Assembly: GCA_964057225.1 (NCBI GenBank)
Contig: OZ059900.1
Span: forward strand, 4,598,501 to 4,662,500
DNA: 64,000 bases
Direction: 5' to 3'
Source: Auanema rhodensis
Lineage: Eukaryota > Nematoda > Chromadorea > Rhabditida > Rhabditidae
Under the pieces are notes generated by a model. It was given only the letters and a program-made list of their open reading frames with translations, did no database searches and was not told the DNA's origin. Of this stretch, positions 1 to 12,876 are shown one piece after another. Position numbers and translations under genes: made by a program. Within the stretch, counting starts at the first letter, position 1; the number at the start of each line of letters is the position of its first letter.

Positions 1-2827
1 TTTATCTTTAACGGTATCCGAGTTACAAATCAAGATCACTTTCTTTGGATACTTAGGTGGTATAGCTACCTGTTCACAAAAAATTGGAAGTCCTGGTTAC
101 CATGCATCAAACCCATTAAGATAGTGTTTCTAGACTAATATAACCATGGGGACTTCATTAAAATTAACAGTATTCTTCTATCTTCAACGGTATCCGAGTT
201 ACAAATCAAGATCACTTTCTTTGGATACTTAGGTGGTATAGCTACCTGTTCACAAAAAATTGGAAGTCTTGGTTACCATGCATCAAACACAATACGATAG
301 TGTTTCTAGACTAATATAACCATGGGGACTTCATTAAAATTAACAGTATTCTTCTATCTTCAACGGTATCCGAGTTACAGATCAAGATCACTTTCTTTGG
401 ATACTTAGGTGATATAGCTACCTGTTCACAAAAAATTGGAAGTCCTATTTACCATGCATCAAACACAATACGATAGTGTTTCTAGACTAATATGACCATG
501 GGGACTTCATTAAAATTAACAGTATTCTTCTATCTTCAACGGTATCCGAGTTACAGATCAAGATCACTTTCTTTGGATACTTAGGTGATATAGCTACCTG
601 TTCACAAAAAATTGGAAGTCGTGGTTACCATGCATCAAACACAATAAGATAGTGTTTCTAGACTAATATAACCATGGGGACTTCATTAAAATTAACAGTA
701 TTCTTCTATCTTCAACGGTATCCGAGTTACAAATCAAGATCACTTTCTTTGGATACTTAGGTGGTATAGCTACCTGTTCACAAAAAATTGGAAGTCGTGG
801 TTACCATGCATCAAACACAATAAGATAGTGTTTCTAGACTAATATAACCATGGGGACTTCATTAAAATTAACAGTATTCTTCTATCTTCAACGGTATCCG
901 AGTTACAGATCAAGATCACTTTCTTTGGATACTTAGGTGATATAGCTACCTGTTCACAAAAAATTGGAAGTCCTATTTACCATGCATCAAACACAATACG
1001 ATAGTGTTTCTAGACTAATATGACCATGGGGACTTCATTAAAATTAACAGTATTCTTTTATCTTTAACGGTATCCGAGTTACAAATCAAGATCACTTTCT
1101 TTGGATACTTAGGTGGTATAGCTACCTGTTCACAAAAAATTGGAAGTCTTGGTTACCATGCATCAAACACAATACGATAGTGTTTCTAGACTAATATGAC
1201 CATGGGGAGTTCATTAAAATTAACAGTATTCTTTTATCTTTAACGGTATCCGAGTTACAAATCAAGATCACTCTCTTTGGATACTTAGGTGGTATAGCTA
1301 CCTGTTCACAAAAAATTGGAAGTCGTGGTTACCATGCATCAAACACAATAAGATAGTGTTTCTAGACTAATATAACCATGGGGACTTCATTAAAATTAAC
1401 AGTATTCTTCTATCTTCAACGGTATCCGAGTTACAGATCAAGATCACTTTCTTTGGATACTTAGGTGATATAGCTACCTGTTCACAAAAAATTGGAAGTC
1501 CTATTTACCATGCATCAAACACAATACGATAGTGTTTCTAGACTAATATGACCATGGGGACTTCATTAAAATTAACAGTATTCTTTTATCTTTAACGGTA
1601 TCCGAGTTACAAATCAAGATCACTCTCTTTGGATACTTAGGTGGTATAGCTACCTGTTCACAAAAAATTGGAAGTCTTGGTTACCATGCATCAAATCCTT
1701 TAAGATAGTGTTTCTAGACTAATATAACCATGGGGACTTTATTAAATTTCACAGTATTCTTCTATCTTCAACGGTATCCGAGTTACAAATCAAGATCACT
1801 TTCTTTGGATACTTAGGTGGTATAGCTACCTGTTCACAAAAAATTGGAAGTCCTGGTTACCATGCATCAAACCCATTAAGATTGTGTTTCTAGACTAATA
1901 TGACCATGAGAAATTGATTTAAGTTCACAGTATTCTTCTATCTTTAACGGTATCCGAGTTACAAATCAAGATCACTTTCTTTGGATACTTAGGTGATATA
2001 GCTACCTGTTCACAAAAAATTGGAAGTCCTATTTACCATGCATCAAACACAATACGATAGTGTTTCTAGACTAATATGACCATGGGGACTTCATTAAAAT
2101 TAACAGTATTCTTTTATCTTTAACGGTATCCGAGTTACAAATCAAGATCACTTTCTTTGGATACTTAGGTGGTATAGCTACCTGTTCACAAAAAATTGGA
2201 AGTCCTGGTTACCATGCATCAAACCCATTAAGATAGTGTTTCTAGACTAATATAACCATGGGGACTTCATTAAAATTAACAGTATTCTTCTATCTTCAAC
2301 GGTATCCGAGTTACAAATCAAGATCACTTTCTTTGGATACTTAGGTGGTATAGCTACCTGTTCACAAAAAATTGGAAGTCTTGGTTACCATGCATCAAAC
2401 ACAATACGATAGTGTTTCTAGACTAATATAACCATGGGGACTTCATTAAAATTAACAGTATTCTTCTATCTTCAACGGTATCCGAGTTACAGATCAAGAT
2501 CACTTTCTTTGGATACTTAGGTGATATAGCTACCTGTTCACAAAAAATTGGAAGTCCTATTTACCATGCATCAAACACAATACGATAGTGTTTCTAGACT
2601 AATATGACCATGGGGACTTCATTAAAATTAACAGTATTCTTTTATCTTTAACGGTATCCGAGTTACAAATCAAGATCACTTTCTTTGGATACTTAGGTGG
2701 TATAGCTACCTGTTCACAAAAAATTGGAAGTCTTGGTTACCATGCATCAAATCCTTTAAGATAGTGTTTCTAGACTAATATAACCATGGGGACTTCATTA
2801 AATTTCACAGTATTCTTCTATCTTCAA
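1..2827 (+). repeat. left block rich in ACACAATA-type monomers, with a 12-monomer duplication
   Basis: Most units here have AAACACAAT after GCATC, often with ACAGATC instead of ACAAATC and GTGATATAG instead of GTGGTATAG. Units at 12, 188 and 364 recur in the same order at 2124, 2300 and 2476, a spacing of 12 monomers (2112 bp). The middle part cycles CGTGG-, CTATT- and CTTGG-type units irregularly without a clean HOR. The same variants reappear only in D1, D2 and, in part, in V, which suggests common descent of those regions. Confidence 0.8.
12..187 (+). repeat. reference monomer with its internal sites
   Basis: This first complete unit, counted from the CGG anchor, shows the anatomy shared by the main family. 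CGG (12-14) and CCG (18-20) form a short dyad holding the two fixed CpGs. GTATCC (14-19) is inverted as GGATAC (47-52). GGTA (59-62) and TACC (67-70) form a second dyad around TAGC. An A6 tract lies at 78-83 and the palindrome ATGCAT at 102-107. TCTAGA is at 129-134 and CCATGG at 144-149. About 62 of 176 bases are G or C. Variation across the array is concentrated in a few places: the two to five bases after GGAAGTC, the nine bases after GCATC (AAACCCATT, AAATCCTTT or AAACACAAT), the bases after ACCATG, and TCTTCAAC versus TCTTTAAC just before the anchor. These variants are the markers used for all block calls below. Confidence 0.95.
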
Positions 2828-3883
2828 CGGTATCCGAGTTACAAATCAAGATCACTTTCTTTGGATACTTAGGTGGTATAGCTACCTGTTCACAAAAAAT
2901 TGGAAGTCTTGGTTACCATGCATCAAATCCTTTAAGATAGTGTTTCTAAACTAATATAACCATGGGGACTTCATTAAAATTAACAGTATTCTTTTATCTT
3001 CAACGGTATCCGAGTTACAAATCAAGATCACTTTCTTTGGATACTTAGGTGGTATAGCTACCTGTTCACAAAAAATTGGAAGTCTTGGTTACCATGCATC
3101 AAACCCATTAAGATTGTGTTTCTAGACTAATATGACCATGAGAAATTTATTTAAGTTCACAGTATTCTTCTATCTTTAACGGTATCCGAGTTACAAATCA
3201 AGATCACTTTCTTTGGATACTTAGGTGGTATAGCTACCTGTTCACAAAAAATTGGAAGTCCTGGTTACCATGCATCAAACCCATTAAGATTGTGTTTCTA
3301 GACTAATATGACCATGATGACTTCATTAAATTTCACAGTATTCTTCTATCTTCAACGGTATCCGAGTTACAAATCAAGATCACTTTCTTTGGATACTTAG
3401 GTGGTATAGCTACCTGTTCACAAAAAATTGGAAGTCTTGGTTACCATGCATCAAATCCTTTAAGATAGTGTTTCTAAACTAATATAACCATGGGGACTTT
3501 ATTAAAATTAACAGTATTCTTTTATCTTCAACGGTATCCGAGTTACAAATCAAGATCACTTTCTTTGGATACTTAGGTGGTATAGCTACCTGTTCACAAA
3601 AAATTGGAAGTCTTGGTTACCATGCATCAAACCCATTAAGATTGTGTTTCTAGACTAATATGACCATGAGAAATTTATTTAAGTTCACAGTATTCTTCTA
3701 TCTTTAACGGTATCCGAGTTACAAATCAAGATCACTTTCTTTGGATACTTAGGTGGTATAGCTACCTGTTCACAAAAAATTGGAAGTCCTGGTTACCATG
3801 CATCAAACCCATTAAGATTGTGTTTCTAGACTAATATGACCATGATGACTTCATTAAATTTCACAGTATTCTTCTATCTTCAA
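2828..3883 (+). repeat. 3-monomer HOR (528 bp), two copies
   Basis: Units at 2828, 3004 and 3180 are repeated in the same order at 3356, 3532 and 3708. The order is a TCTAAAC-type unit with AAATCCTTT, then a unit with GAGAAATTTATTT, then a GATGACTTC unit. The copies differ by a few substitutions, such as CTTCATT versus CTTTATT. This is a local tandem duplication by unequal exchange. Confidence 0.8.
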
Positions 3884-4235
3884 CGGTATCCGAGTTACAA
3901 ATCAAGATCACTTTCTTTGGATACTTAGGTGGTATAGCTACCTGTTCACAAAAAATTGGAAGTCCTGGTTACCATGCATCAAACCCATTAAGATAGTGTT
4001 TCTAGACTAATATAACCATGGGGACTTCATTAAAATTAACAGTATTCTTCTATCTTCAACGGTATCCGAGTTACAAATCAAGATCACTTTCTTTGGATAC
4101 TTAGGTGGTATAGCTACCTGTTCACAAAAAATTGGAAGTCCTGGTTACCATGCATCAAACCCATTGAGATTGTGTTTCTAGACTAATATGACCATGATGA
4201 CTTCATTAAATTTCACAGTATTCTTCTATCTTCAA

Positions 4236-4939
4236 CGGTATCCGAGTTACAAATCAAGATCACTTTCTTTGGATACTTAGGTGGTATAGCTACCTGTTCA
4301 CAAAAAATTGGAAGTCTTGGTTACCATGCATCAAATCCTTTAAGATAGTGTTTTTAGACTAATATAACCATGGGGACTTCATTTAATTTCACAGTATTCT
4401 TCTATCTTTAACGGTATCCGAGTTACAAATCAAGATCACTTTCTTTGGATACTTAGGTGGTATAGCTACCTGTTCACAAAAAATTGGAAGTCCTGGTTAC
4501 CATGCATCGAACCCATTAAGATTGTGTTTCTAGACTAATATGACCATGAGAAATTCATTTAAGTTCACAGTATTCTTCTATCTTCAACGGTATCCGAGTT
4601 ACAAATCAAGATCACTTTCTTTGGATACTTAGGTGGTATAGCTACCTGTTCACAAAAAATTGGAAGTCTTGGTTACCATGCATCAAATCCTTTAAGATAG
4701 TGTTTTTAGACTAATATAACCATGGGGACTTCATTAAATTTCACAGTATTCTTCTATCTTTAACGGTATCCGAGTTACAAATCAAGATCACTTTCTTTGG
4801 ATACTTAGGTGGTATAGCTACCTGTTCACAAAAAATTGGAAGTCCTGGTTACCATGCATCGAACCCATTAAGATTGTGTTTCTAGACTAATATGACCATG
4901 GGAAATTCATTAAATTTCACAGTATTCTTCTATCTTCAA
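4236..4939 (+). repeat. 2-monomer duplication (352 bp x 2)
   Basis: A unit with AAATCCTTT and the rare GTTTTTAGAC change (4236), followed by a unit with GCATCGAACCC (4412), is repeated as 4588 and 4764. The GTTTTTAG change removes the TCTAGA site in both copies. It is otherwise a hallmark of the V subfamily near 20-22 kb, so here it is either an independent change or a trace of gene conversion. Confidence 0.75.
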
Positions 4940-5643
4940 CGGTATCCGAGTTACAAATCAAGATCACTTTCTTTGGATACTTAGGTGGTATAGCTACCTG
5001 TTCACAAAAAATTGGAAGTCCTGGTTACCATGCATCAAACCCATTAAGATAGTGTTTCTAGACTAATATAACCATGGGGACTTCATTAAAATTAACAGTA
5101 TTCTTCTATCTTCAACGGTATCCGAGTTACAAATCAAGATCACTTTCTTTGGATACTTAGGTGGTATAGCTACCTGTTCACAAAAAATTGGAAGTCCTGG
5201 TTACCATGCATCAAACCCATTAAGATTGTGTTTCTAGACTAATATGACCATGATGACTTCATTAAATTTCACAGTATTCTTCTATCTTCAACGGTATCCG
5301 AGTTACAAATCAAGATCACTTTCTTTGGATACTTAGGTGGTATAGCTACCTGTTCACAAAAAATTGGAAGTCCTGGTTACCATGCATCAAACCCATTAAG
5401 ATTGTGTTTCTAGACTAATATGACCATGATGACTTCATTAAATTTCACAGTATTCTTCTATCTTCAACGGTATCCGAGTTACAAATCAAGATCACTTTCA
5501 TTGGATACTTAGGTGGTATAGCTACCTGTTCACAAAAAATTGGAAGTCCTGGTTACCATGCATCAAACCCATTAAGATAGTGTTTCTAGACTAATATAAC
5601 CATGGGAAATTCATTTAAGTTCACAGTATTCTTCTATCTTTAA

Positions 5644-8459
5644 CGGTATCCGAGTTACAAATCAAGATCACTTTCTTTGGATACTTAGGTGGTATAGCTA
5701 CCTGTTCACAAAAAATTGGAAGTCTTGGTTACCATGCATCAAATCCTTTAAGATAGTGTTTCTAAACTAATATAACCATGGGGACTTCATTAAAATTAAC
5801 AGTATTCTTTTATCTTCAACGGTATCCGAGTTACAAATCAAGATCACTCTCTTTGGATACTTAGGTGGTATAGCTACCTGTTCACAAAAAATTGGAAGTC
5901 CTGGTTACCATGCATCAAACCCATTAAGATTGTGTTTCTAGACTAATATGACCATGAGAAATTCATTTAAGTTCACAGTATTCTTCTATCTTTAACGTTA
6001 TCCGAGTTACAAATCAAGATCACTTTCTTTGGATACTTAGGTGGTATAGCTACCTGTTCACAAAAAATTGGAAGTCTTGGTTACCATGCATCAAATCCTT
6101 CAAGATAGTGTTTCTAGACTAATATAACCATGGGGACTTCATTGAAATTCACAGTATTCTTTTATCTTTAACGGTATCCGAGTTACAAATCAAGATCACT
6201 TTCTTTGGATACTTAGGTGGTATAGCTACCTGTTCACAAAAAATTGGAAGTCCTGGTTACCATGCATCAAACCCATTAAGATTGTGTTTCTAGACTAATA
6301 TGACCATGATGACTTCATTAAATTTCACAGTATTCTTCTATCTTCAACGGTATCCGAGTTACAAATCAAGATCACTTTCTTTGGATACTTAGGTGGTATA
6401 GCTACCTGTTCACAAAAAATTGGAAGTCCTGGTTACCATGCATCCAATCCTTTAAGATAGTGTTTCTAAACTAATATAACCATGGGGACTTCATTAAAAT
6501 TAACAGTATTCTTTTATCTTTAACGGTATCCGAGTTACAAATCAAGATCACTCTCTTTGGATACTTAGGTGGTATAGCTACCTGTTCACAAAAAATTGGA
6601 AGTCCTGGTTACCATGCATCAAACCCATTAAGATTGTGTTTCTAGACTAATATGACCATGAGAAATTCATTTAAGTTCACAGTATTCTTCTATCTTTAAC
6701 GTTATCCGAGTTACAAATCAAGATCACTTTCTTTGGATACTTAGGTGGTATAGCTACCTGTTCACAAAAAATTGGAAGTCCTGGTTACCATGCATCAAAC
6801 CCATTAAGATTGTGTTTCTAGACTAATATAACCATGGGGACTTCATTAAAATTAACAGTATTCTTCTATCTTCAACGGTATCCGAGTTACAAATCAAGAT
6901 CACTTTCTTTGGATACTTAGGTGGTATAGCTACCTGTTCACAAAAAATTGGAAGTCCTGGTTACCATGCATCAAACCCATTAAGATAGTGTTTCTAGACT
7001 AATATAACTATGGGAAATTCATTTAAGTTCACAGTATTCTTCTATCTTTAACGGTATCCGAGTTACAAATCAAGATCACTTTCTTTGGATACTTAGGTGG
7101 TATAGCTACCTGTTCACAAAAAATTGGAAGTCTTGGTTACCATGCATCAAATCCTTTAAGATAGTGTTTCTAAACTAATATAACCATGGGGACTTCATTA
7201 AAATTAACAGTATTCTTTTATCTTCAACGGTATCCGAGTTACAAATCAAGATCACTCTCTTTGGATACTTAGGTGGTATAGCTACCTGTTCACAAAAAAT
7301 TGGAAGTCCTGGTTACCATGCATCAAACCCATTAAGATTGTGTTTCTAGACTAATATGACCATGAGAAATTCATTTAAGTTCACAGTATTCTTCTATCTT
7401 TAACGTTATCCGAGTTACAAATCAAGATCACTTTCTTTGGATACTTAGGTGGTATAGCTACCTGTTCACAAAAAATTGGAAGTCTTGGTTACCATGCATC
7501 AAATCCTTCAAGATAGTGTTTCTAGACTAATATAACCATGGGGACTTCATTGAAATTCACAGTATTCTTTTATCTTTAACGGTATCCGAGTTACAAATCA
7601 AGATCACTTTCTTTGGATACTTAGGTGGTATAGCTACCTGTTCACAAAAAATTGGAAGTCCTGGTTACCATGCATCAAACCCATTAAGATTGTGTTTCTA
7701 GACTAATATGACCATGATGACTTCATTAAATTTCACAGTATTCTTCTATCTTCAACGGTATCCGAGTTACAAATCAAGATCACTTTCTTTGGATACTTAG
7801 GTGGTATAGCTACCTGTTCACAAAAAATTGGAAGTCCTGGTTACCATGCATCAAATCCTTTAAGATAGTGTTTCTAAACTAATATAACCATGGGGACTTC
7901 ATTAAAATTAACAGTATTCTTTTATCTTTAACGGTATCCGAGTTACAAATCAAGATCACTCTCTTTGGATACTTAGGTGGTATAGCTACCTGTTCACAAA
8001 AAATTGGAAGTCCTGGTTACCATGCATCAAACCCATTAAGATTGTGTTTCTAGACTAATATGACCATGAGAAATTCATTTAAGTTCACAGTATTCTTCTA
8101 TCTTTAACGTTATCCGAGTTACAAATCAAGATCACTTTCTTTGGATACTTAGGTGGTATAGCTACCTGTTCACAAAAAATTGGAAGTCCTGGTTACCATG
8201 CATCAAACCCATTAAGATTGTGTTTCTAGACTAATATAACCATGGGGACTTCATTAAAATTAACAGTATTCTTCTATCTTCAACGGTATCCGAGTTACAA
8301 ATCAAGATCACTTTCTTTGGATACTTAGGTGGTATAGCTACCTGTTCACAAAAAATTGGAAGTCCTGGTTACCATGCATCAAACCCATTAAGATAGTGTT
8401 TCTAGACTAATATAACCATGAGGACTTCATTAAATTTCACAGTATTCTTCTATCTTCAA
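5644..8459 (+). repeat. 8-monomer HOR (1408 bp), two copies, with a 4-mer ancestor
   Basis: Units 5644-7051 recur as 7052-8459. The rare CCTTCAAG variant sits at 6099 and 7507, exactly 1408 bp apart, and TCTAAAC, CACTCTC and CGTTATCCG units recur in the same order. The rare CGTTATCCG anchor occurs at 5996, 6700, 7404 and 8108, every 704 bp, so the 8-mer probably arose from a duplicated 4-mer whose halves then diverged. The last unit of copy 2 (8284) ends in ATGAGGACTTC instead of ATGGGAAATTC, so the copies diverge at the right edge. Confidence 0.88.
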
Positions 8460-11400
8460 CGGTATCCGAGTTACAAATCAAGATCACTTTCTTTGGATAC
8501 TTAGGTGATATAGCTACCTGTTCACAAAAAATTGGAAGTCCTGGTTACCATGCATCAAACCCATTAAGATTGTGTTTCTAGACTAATATAACCATGGGGA
8601 CTTCATTAAATTTCACAGTATTCTTTTATCTTTAACGGTATCCGAGTTACAAATCAAGATCACTTTCTTTGGATACTTAGGTGGTATAGCTACCTGTTCA
8701 CAAAAAATTGGAACTCCTGGTTACCATGCATCGAACCCATTAAGATTGTGTTTCTAGACTAATATGACCATGGGAAATTCATTTAAGTTCACAGTAGTCT
8801 TCTATCTTTAACGGTATCCGAGTTACAAATCAAGATCACTTTCTTTGGATACTTAGGTGGTATAGCTACCTGTTCACAAAAAATTGGAAGTCCTGGTTAC
8901 TATGCATCAAACCCATTAAGATAGTGTTTCTAGACTAATATAACCATGGGAAATTCATTTAAGTTCACAGTATTCTTCTATCTTTAACGGTATCCGAGTT
9001 ACAAATCAAGATCACTTTCTTTGGATACTTAGGTGGTATAGCTACCTGTTCACAAAAAATTGGAAGTCTTGGTTACCATGCATCAAATCCTTTAAGATAG
9101 TGTTTCTAAACTAATATAACCATGGGGACTTCATTAAAATTAACAGTATTCTTTTATCTTTAACGGTATCCGAGTTACAAATCAAGATCACTCTCTTTGG
9201 ATACTTAGGTGGTATAGCTACCTGTTCACAAAAAATTGGAAGTCCTGGTTACCATGCATCAAACCCATTAAGATTGTGTTTCTAGACTAATATGACCATG
9301 AGAAATTCATTTAAGTTCACAGTATTCTTCTATCTTTAACGTTATCCGAGTTACAAATCAAGATCACTTTCTTTGGATACTTAGGTGATATAGCTACCTG
9401 TTCACAAAAAATTGGAAGTCCTGGTTACCATGCATCAAACCCATTAAGATTGTGTTTCTAGACTAATATGACCATGATGACTTCATTAAATTTCACAGTA
9501 TTCTTCTATCTTCAACGGTATCCGAGTTACAAATCAAGATCACTTTCTTTGGATACTTAGGTGGTATAGCTACCTGTTCACAAAAAATTGGAAGTCCTGG
9601 TTACCATGCATCAAACCCATTAAGATAGTGTTTCTAGACTAATATAACCATGGGGACTTCATTAAAATTAACAGTATTCTTCTATCTTCAACGGTATCCG
9701 AGTTACAAATCAAGATCACTTTCTTTGGATACTTAGGTGGTATAGCTACCTGTTCACAAAAAATTGGAAGTCCTGGTTACCATGCATCAAACCCATTAAG
9801 ATTGTGTTTCTAGACTAATATGACCATGCTGACTTCATTGAAATTCACAGTATTCTTTTATCTTTAACGGTATCCGAGTTACAAATCAAGATCACTTTCT
9901 TTGGATACTTAGGTGGTATAGCTACCTGTTCACAAAAAATTGGAAGTCCTGGTTACCATGCATCAAACCCATTAAGATTGTGTTTCTAGACTAATATGAC
10001 CATGATGACTTCATTAAATTTCACAGTATTCTTCTATCTTCAACGGTATCCGAGTTACAAATCAAGATCACTTTCTTTGGATACTTAGGTGGTATAGCTA
10101 CCTGTTCACAAAAATTTGGAAGTCCTGGTTACCATGCATCAAACCCATTAAGATAGTGTTTCTAGACTAATATAACCATGGGGACTTCATTAAAATTAAC
10201 AGTATTCTTCTATCTTCAACGGTATCCGAGTTACAAATCAAGATCACTTTCTTTGGATACTTAGGTGGTATAGCTACCTGTTCACAAAAAATTGGAAGTC
10301 CTGGTTACCATGCATCAAACCCATTAAGATTGTGTTTCTAGACTAATATGACCATGATGACTTCATTAAATTTCACAGTATTCTTCTATCTTCAACGGTA
10401 TCCGAGTTACAAATCAAGATCACTTTCTTTGGATACTTAGGTGATATAGCTACCTGTTCACAAAAAATTCGAAGTCTTGGTTACCATGCATCAAATCCTT
10501 TAAGATAGTGTTTCTAGACTAATATAACCATGGGGACTTCATTAAAATTAACAGTATTCTTTTATCTTTAACGGTATCCGAGTTACAAATCAAGATCACT
10601 TTCTTTGAATACTTAGGTGGTATAGCTACCTGTTCACAAAAAATTGGAAGTCCTGGTTACCATGCATCAAACCCATTAAGATTGTGTTTCTAGACTAATA
10701 TGACCATGCTGACTTCATTGAAATTCACAGTATTCTTTTATCTTTAACGGTATCCGAGTTACAAATCAAGATCACTTTCTTTGGATACTTAGGTGGTATA
10801 GCTACCTGTTCACAAAAAATTGGAAGTCCTGGTTACCATGCATCAAACCCATTAGGATTGTGTTTCTAGACTAATATGACCATGAGAAATTCATTTAAGT
10901 TCACAGTATTCTTCTATCTTTAACGGTATCCGAGTTACAAATCAAGATCACTTTCTTTGGATACTTAGGTGGTATAGCTACCTGTTCACAAAAAATTGGA
11001 ACTCCTGGTTACCATGCATCGAACCTATTAAGATTGTGTTTCTAGGCTAATATGACCATGGGAAATTCATTTAAGTTCACAGTAGTCTTCTATCTTTAAC
11101 GGTATCCGAGTTACAAATCAAGATCACTTTCTTTGGATACTTAGGTGGTATAGCTACCTGTTCACAAAAAATTGGAAGTCTTGGTTACCATGCATCAAAT
11201 CCTTTAAGATAGTGTTTCTAAACTAATATAACCATGGGGACTTCATTAAAATTAACAGTATTCTTTTATCTTTAACGGTATCCGAGTTACAAATCAAGAT
11301 CACTCTCTTTGGATACTTAGGTGGTATAGCTACCTGTTCACAAAAAATTGGAAGTCCTGGTTACCATGCATCAAACCCATTAAGATTATGTTTCTAGACT

Positions 11401-11803
11401 AATATGACCATGAGAAATTCATTTAAGTTCACAGAATTCTTCTATCTTTAACGTTATCCGAGTTACAAATCAAGATCACTTTCTTTGGATACTTAGGTGG
11501 TATAGCTACCTGTTCACAAAAAATTGGAAGTCTTGGTTACCATGCATCAAATCCTTTAAGATAGTGTTTCTAGACTAATATAACCATGGGAACTTCATTA
11601 AATTTCACAGTATTCTTCTATCTATAACGGTATCCGAGTTACAAATCAAGATCACTTTCTTTGGATACTTAGGTGGTATAGCTACCTGTTCACAAAAAAT
11701 TGGAAGTCCTGGTTACCATGCATCAAACCCATTAAGATTGTGTTTCTAGACTAATATGACCATGAGAAATTCATTTAAGTTCACAGTATTCTTCTATCTT
11801 TAA
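8460..11803 (+). repeat. mixed monomers with partial copies of the 8-mer cassette
   Basis: The run TCTAAAC unit, CACTCTC unit, CGTTATCCG unit of the preceding 8-mer reappears at 8988-9515 and again at 11100-11627. Each is preceded by a GGAACTCC unit carrying ACAGTAGTC (8636 and 10924); one extra unit (8812) intervenes in the first case. Between them GATGACTTC, GCTGACTTC and TAGTG-type units alternate without a regular HOR. Single-unit oddities include ACTATGCATC near 8900, AAATTTGG near 10112 and ACAGAATTC near 11432; the last creates a GAATTC site outside V. Confidence 0.75.
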
Positions 11804-12019
11804 CGGTATCCGAGTTACAAATCAAGAATACTTTCTTTGGATACTTAGGTGGTATAGCTACCTGTTCACAAAAAATTGGAAGTCCTGGTTACCATGCATC
11901 GAACCCATTAAGATTGTGTTTCTAGACTAATATGATCATGGGAAATTCATTTAAGTTCACAGTAGTCTAATATGACCATGATGACTTCATTAAATTTCAC
12001 AGTATTCTTCTATCTTCAA
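11804..12019 (+). repeat. 216-bp monomer with a 40-bp partial-tail insertion
   Basis: The distance between the anchors at 11804 and 12020 is 216 bp instead of 176. The unit runs normally to ACAGTAGTCT, which ends at 11968, then returns to AATATGACC and repeats the last 40 bases of the monomer before reaching the next anchor. The two tails are of different types: GGGAAATTC with AGTAGTC first, then GATGACTTC with AGTATTC. It therefore joins two non-equivalent units and is not simple slippage. The join falls where TAGTCT of one tail aligns with TAGACT of the other. Confidence 0.92.
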
Positions 12020-12876
12020 CGGTATCCGAGTTACAAATCAAGATCACTTTCTTTGGATACTTAGGTGGTATAGCTACCTGTTCACAAAAAATTGGAAGTC
12101 CTGGTTACCATGCATCAAACCCATTAAGATTGTGTTTCTAGACTAATATGACCATGATGACTTCATTAAATTTCACAGTATTCTTCTATCTTCAACGGTA
12201 TCCGAGTTACAAATCAAGATCACTTTCTTTGGATACTTAGGTGGTATAGCTACCTGTTCACAAAAAATTGGAAGTCTTGGTTACCATGCATCAAACACAA
12301 TAAGATAGTGTTTCTAGACTAATATAACCCTGGGGACTTCATTAAAATTAACAGTCTTCTTCTATCTTCAACGGTATCCGAGTTACAGATCAAGATCACT
12401 TTCTTTGGATACTTAGGTGGTATAGCTACCTGTTCACAAAAAATTGGAAGTCCTGGTTACCATGCATCGAACCCATTAAGATTGTGTTTCTAGACTAATA
12501 TGATCATGGGAAATTCATTTACGTTCACAGTAGTCTTCTATCTTTAACGGTATCCGAGTTACAAATCAAGATCACTTTCTTTGGATACTTAGGTGGTATA
12601 GCTACTTGTTCACAAAAAATTGGAAGTCTTGGTTACCATGCATCAAATCCTTTAAGATAGTGTTTCTAGACTAATATAACCATGGGGACTTCATTAAATT
12701 TCACAGTATTCTTCTATCTTCAACGGTATCCGAGTTACAAATCAAGATCACTTTCTTTGGATACTTAGGTGATATAGCTACCTGTTCACAAAAAATTGGA
12801 AGTCCTGGTTACCATGCATCAAACCCATTAAGATTGTGTTTCTAGACTAATATGACCATGGGGACTTCATTAAAAT
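12020..12876 (+). repeat. mixed monomers left of the D1 segment
   Basis: About five monomers without a repeated order. One near 12330 has ACCCTGGGG in place of ACCATGGGG, and its tail reads ACAGTCTTC, followed by an ACAGATC unit. The same ACAGTCTTC plus ACAGATC pair marks the start of D1 and of D2, so this stretch may hold a relic of an older boundary. Confidence 0.7.
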
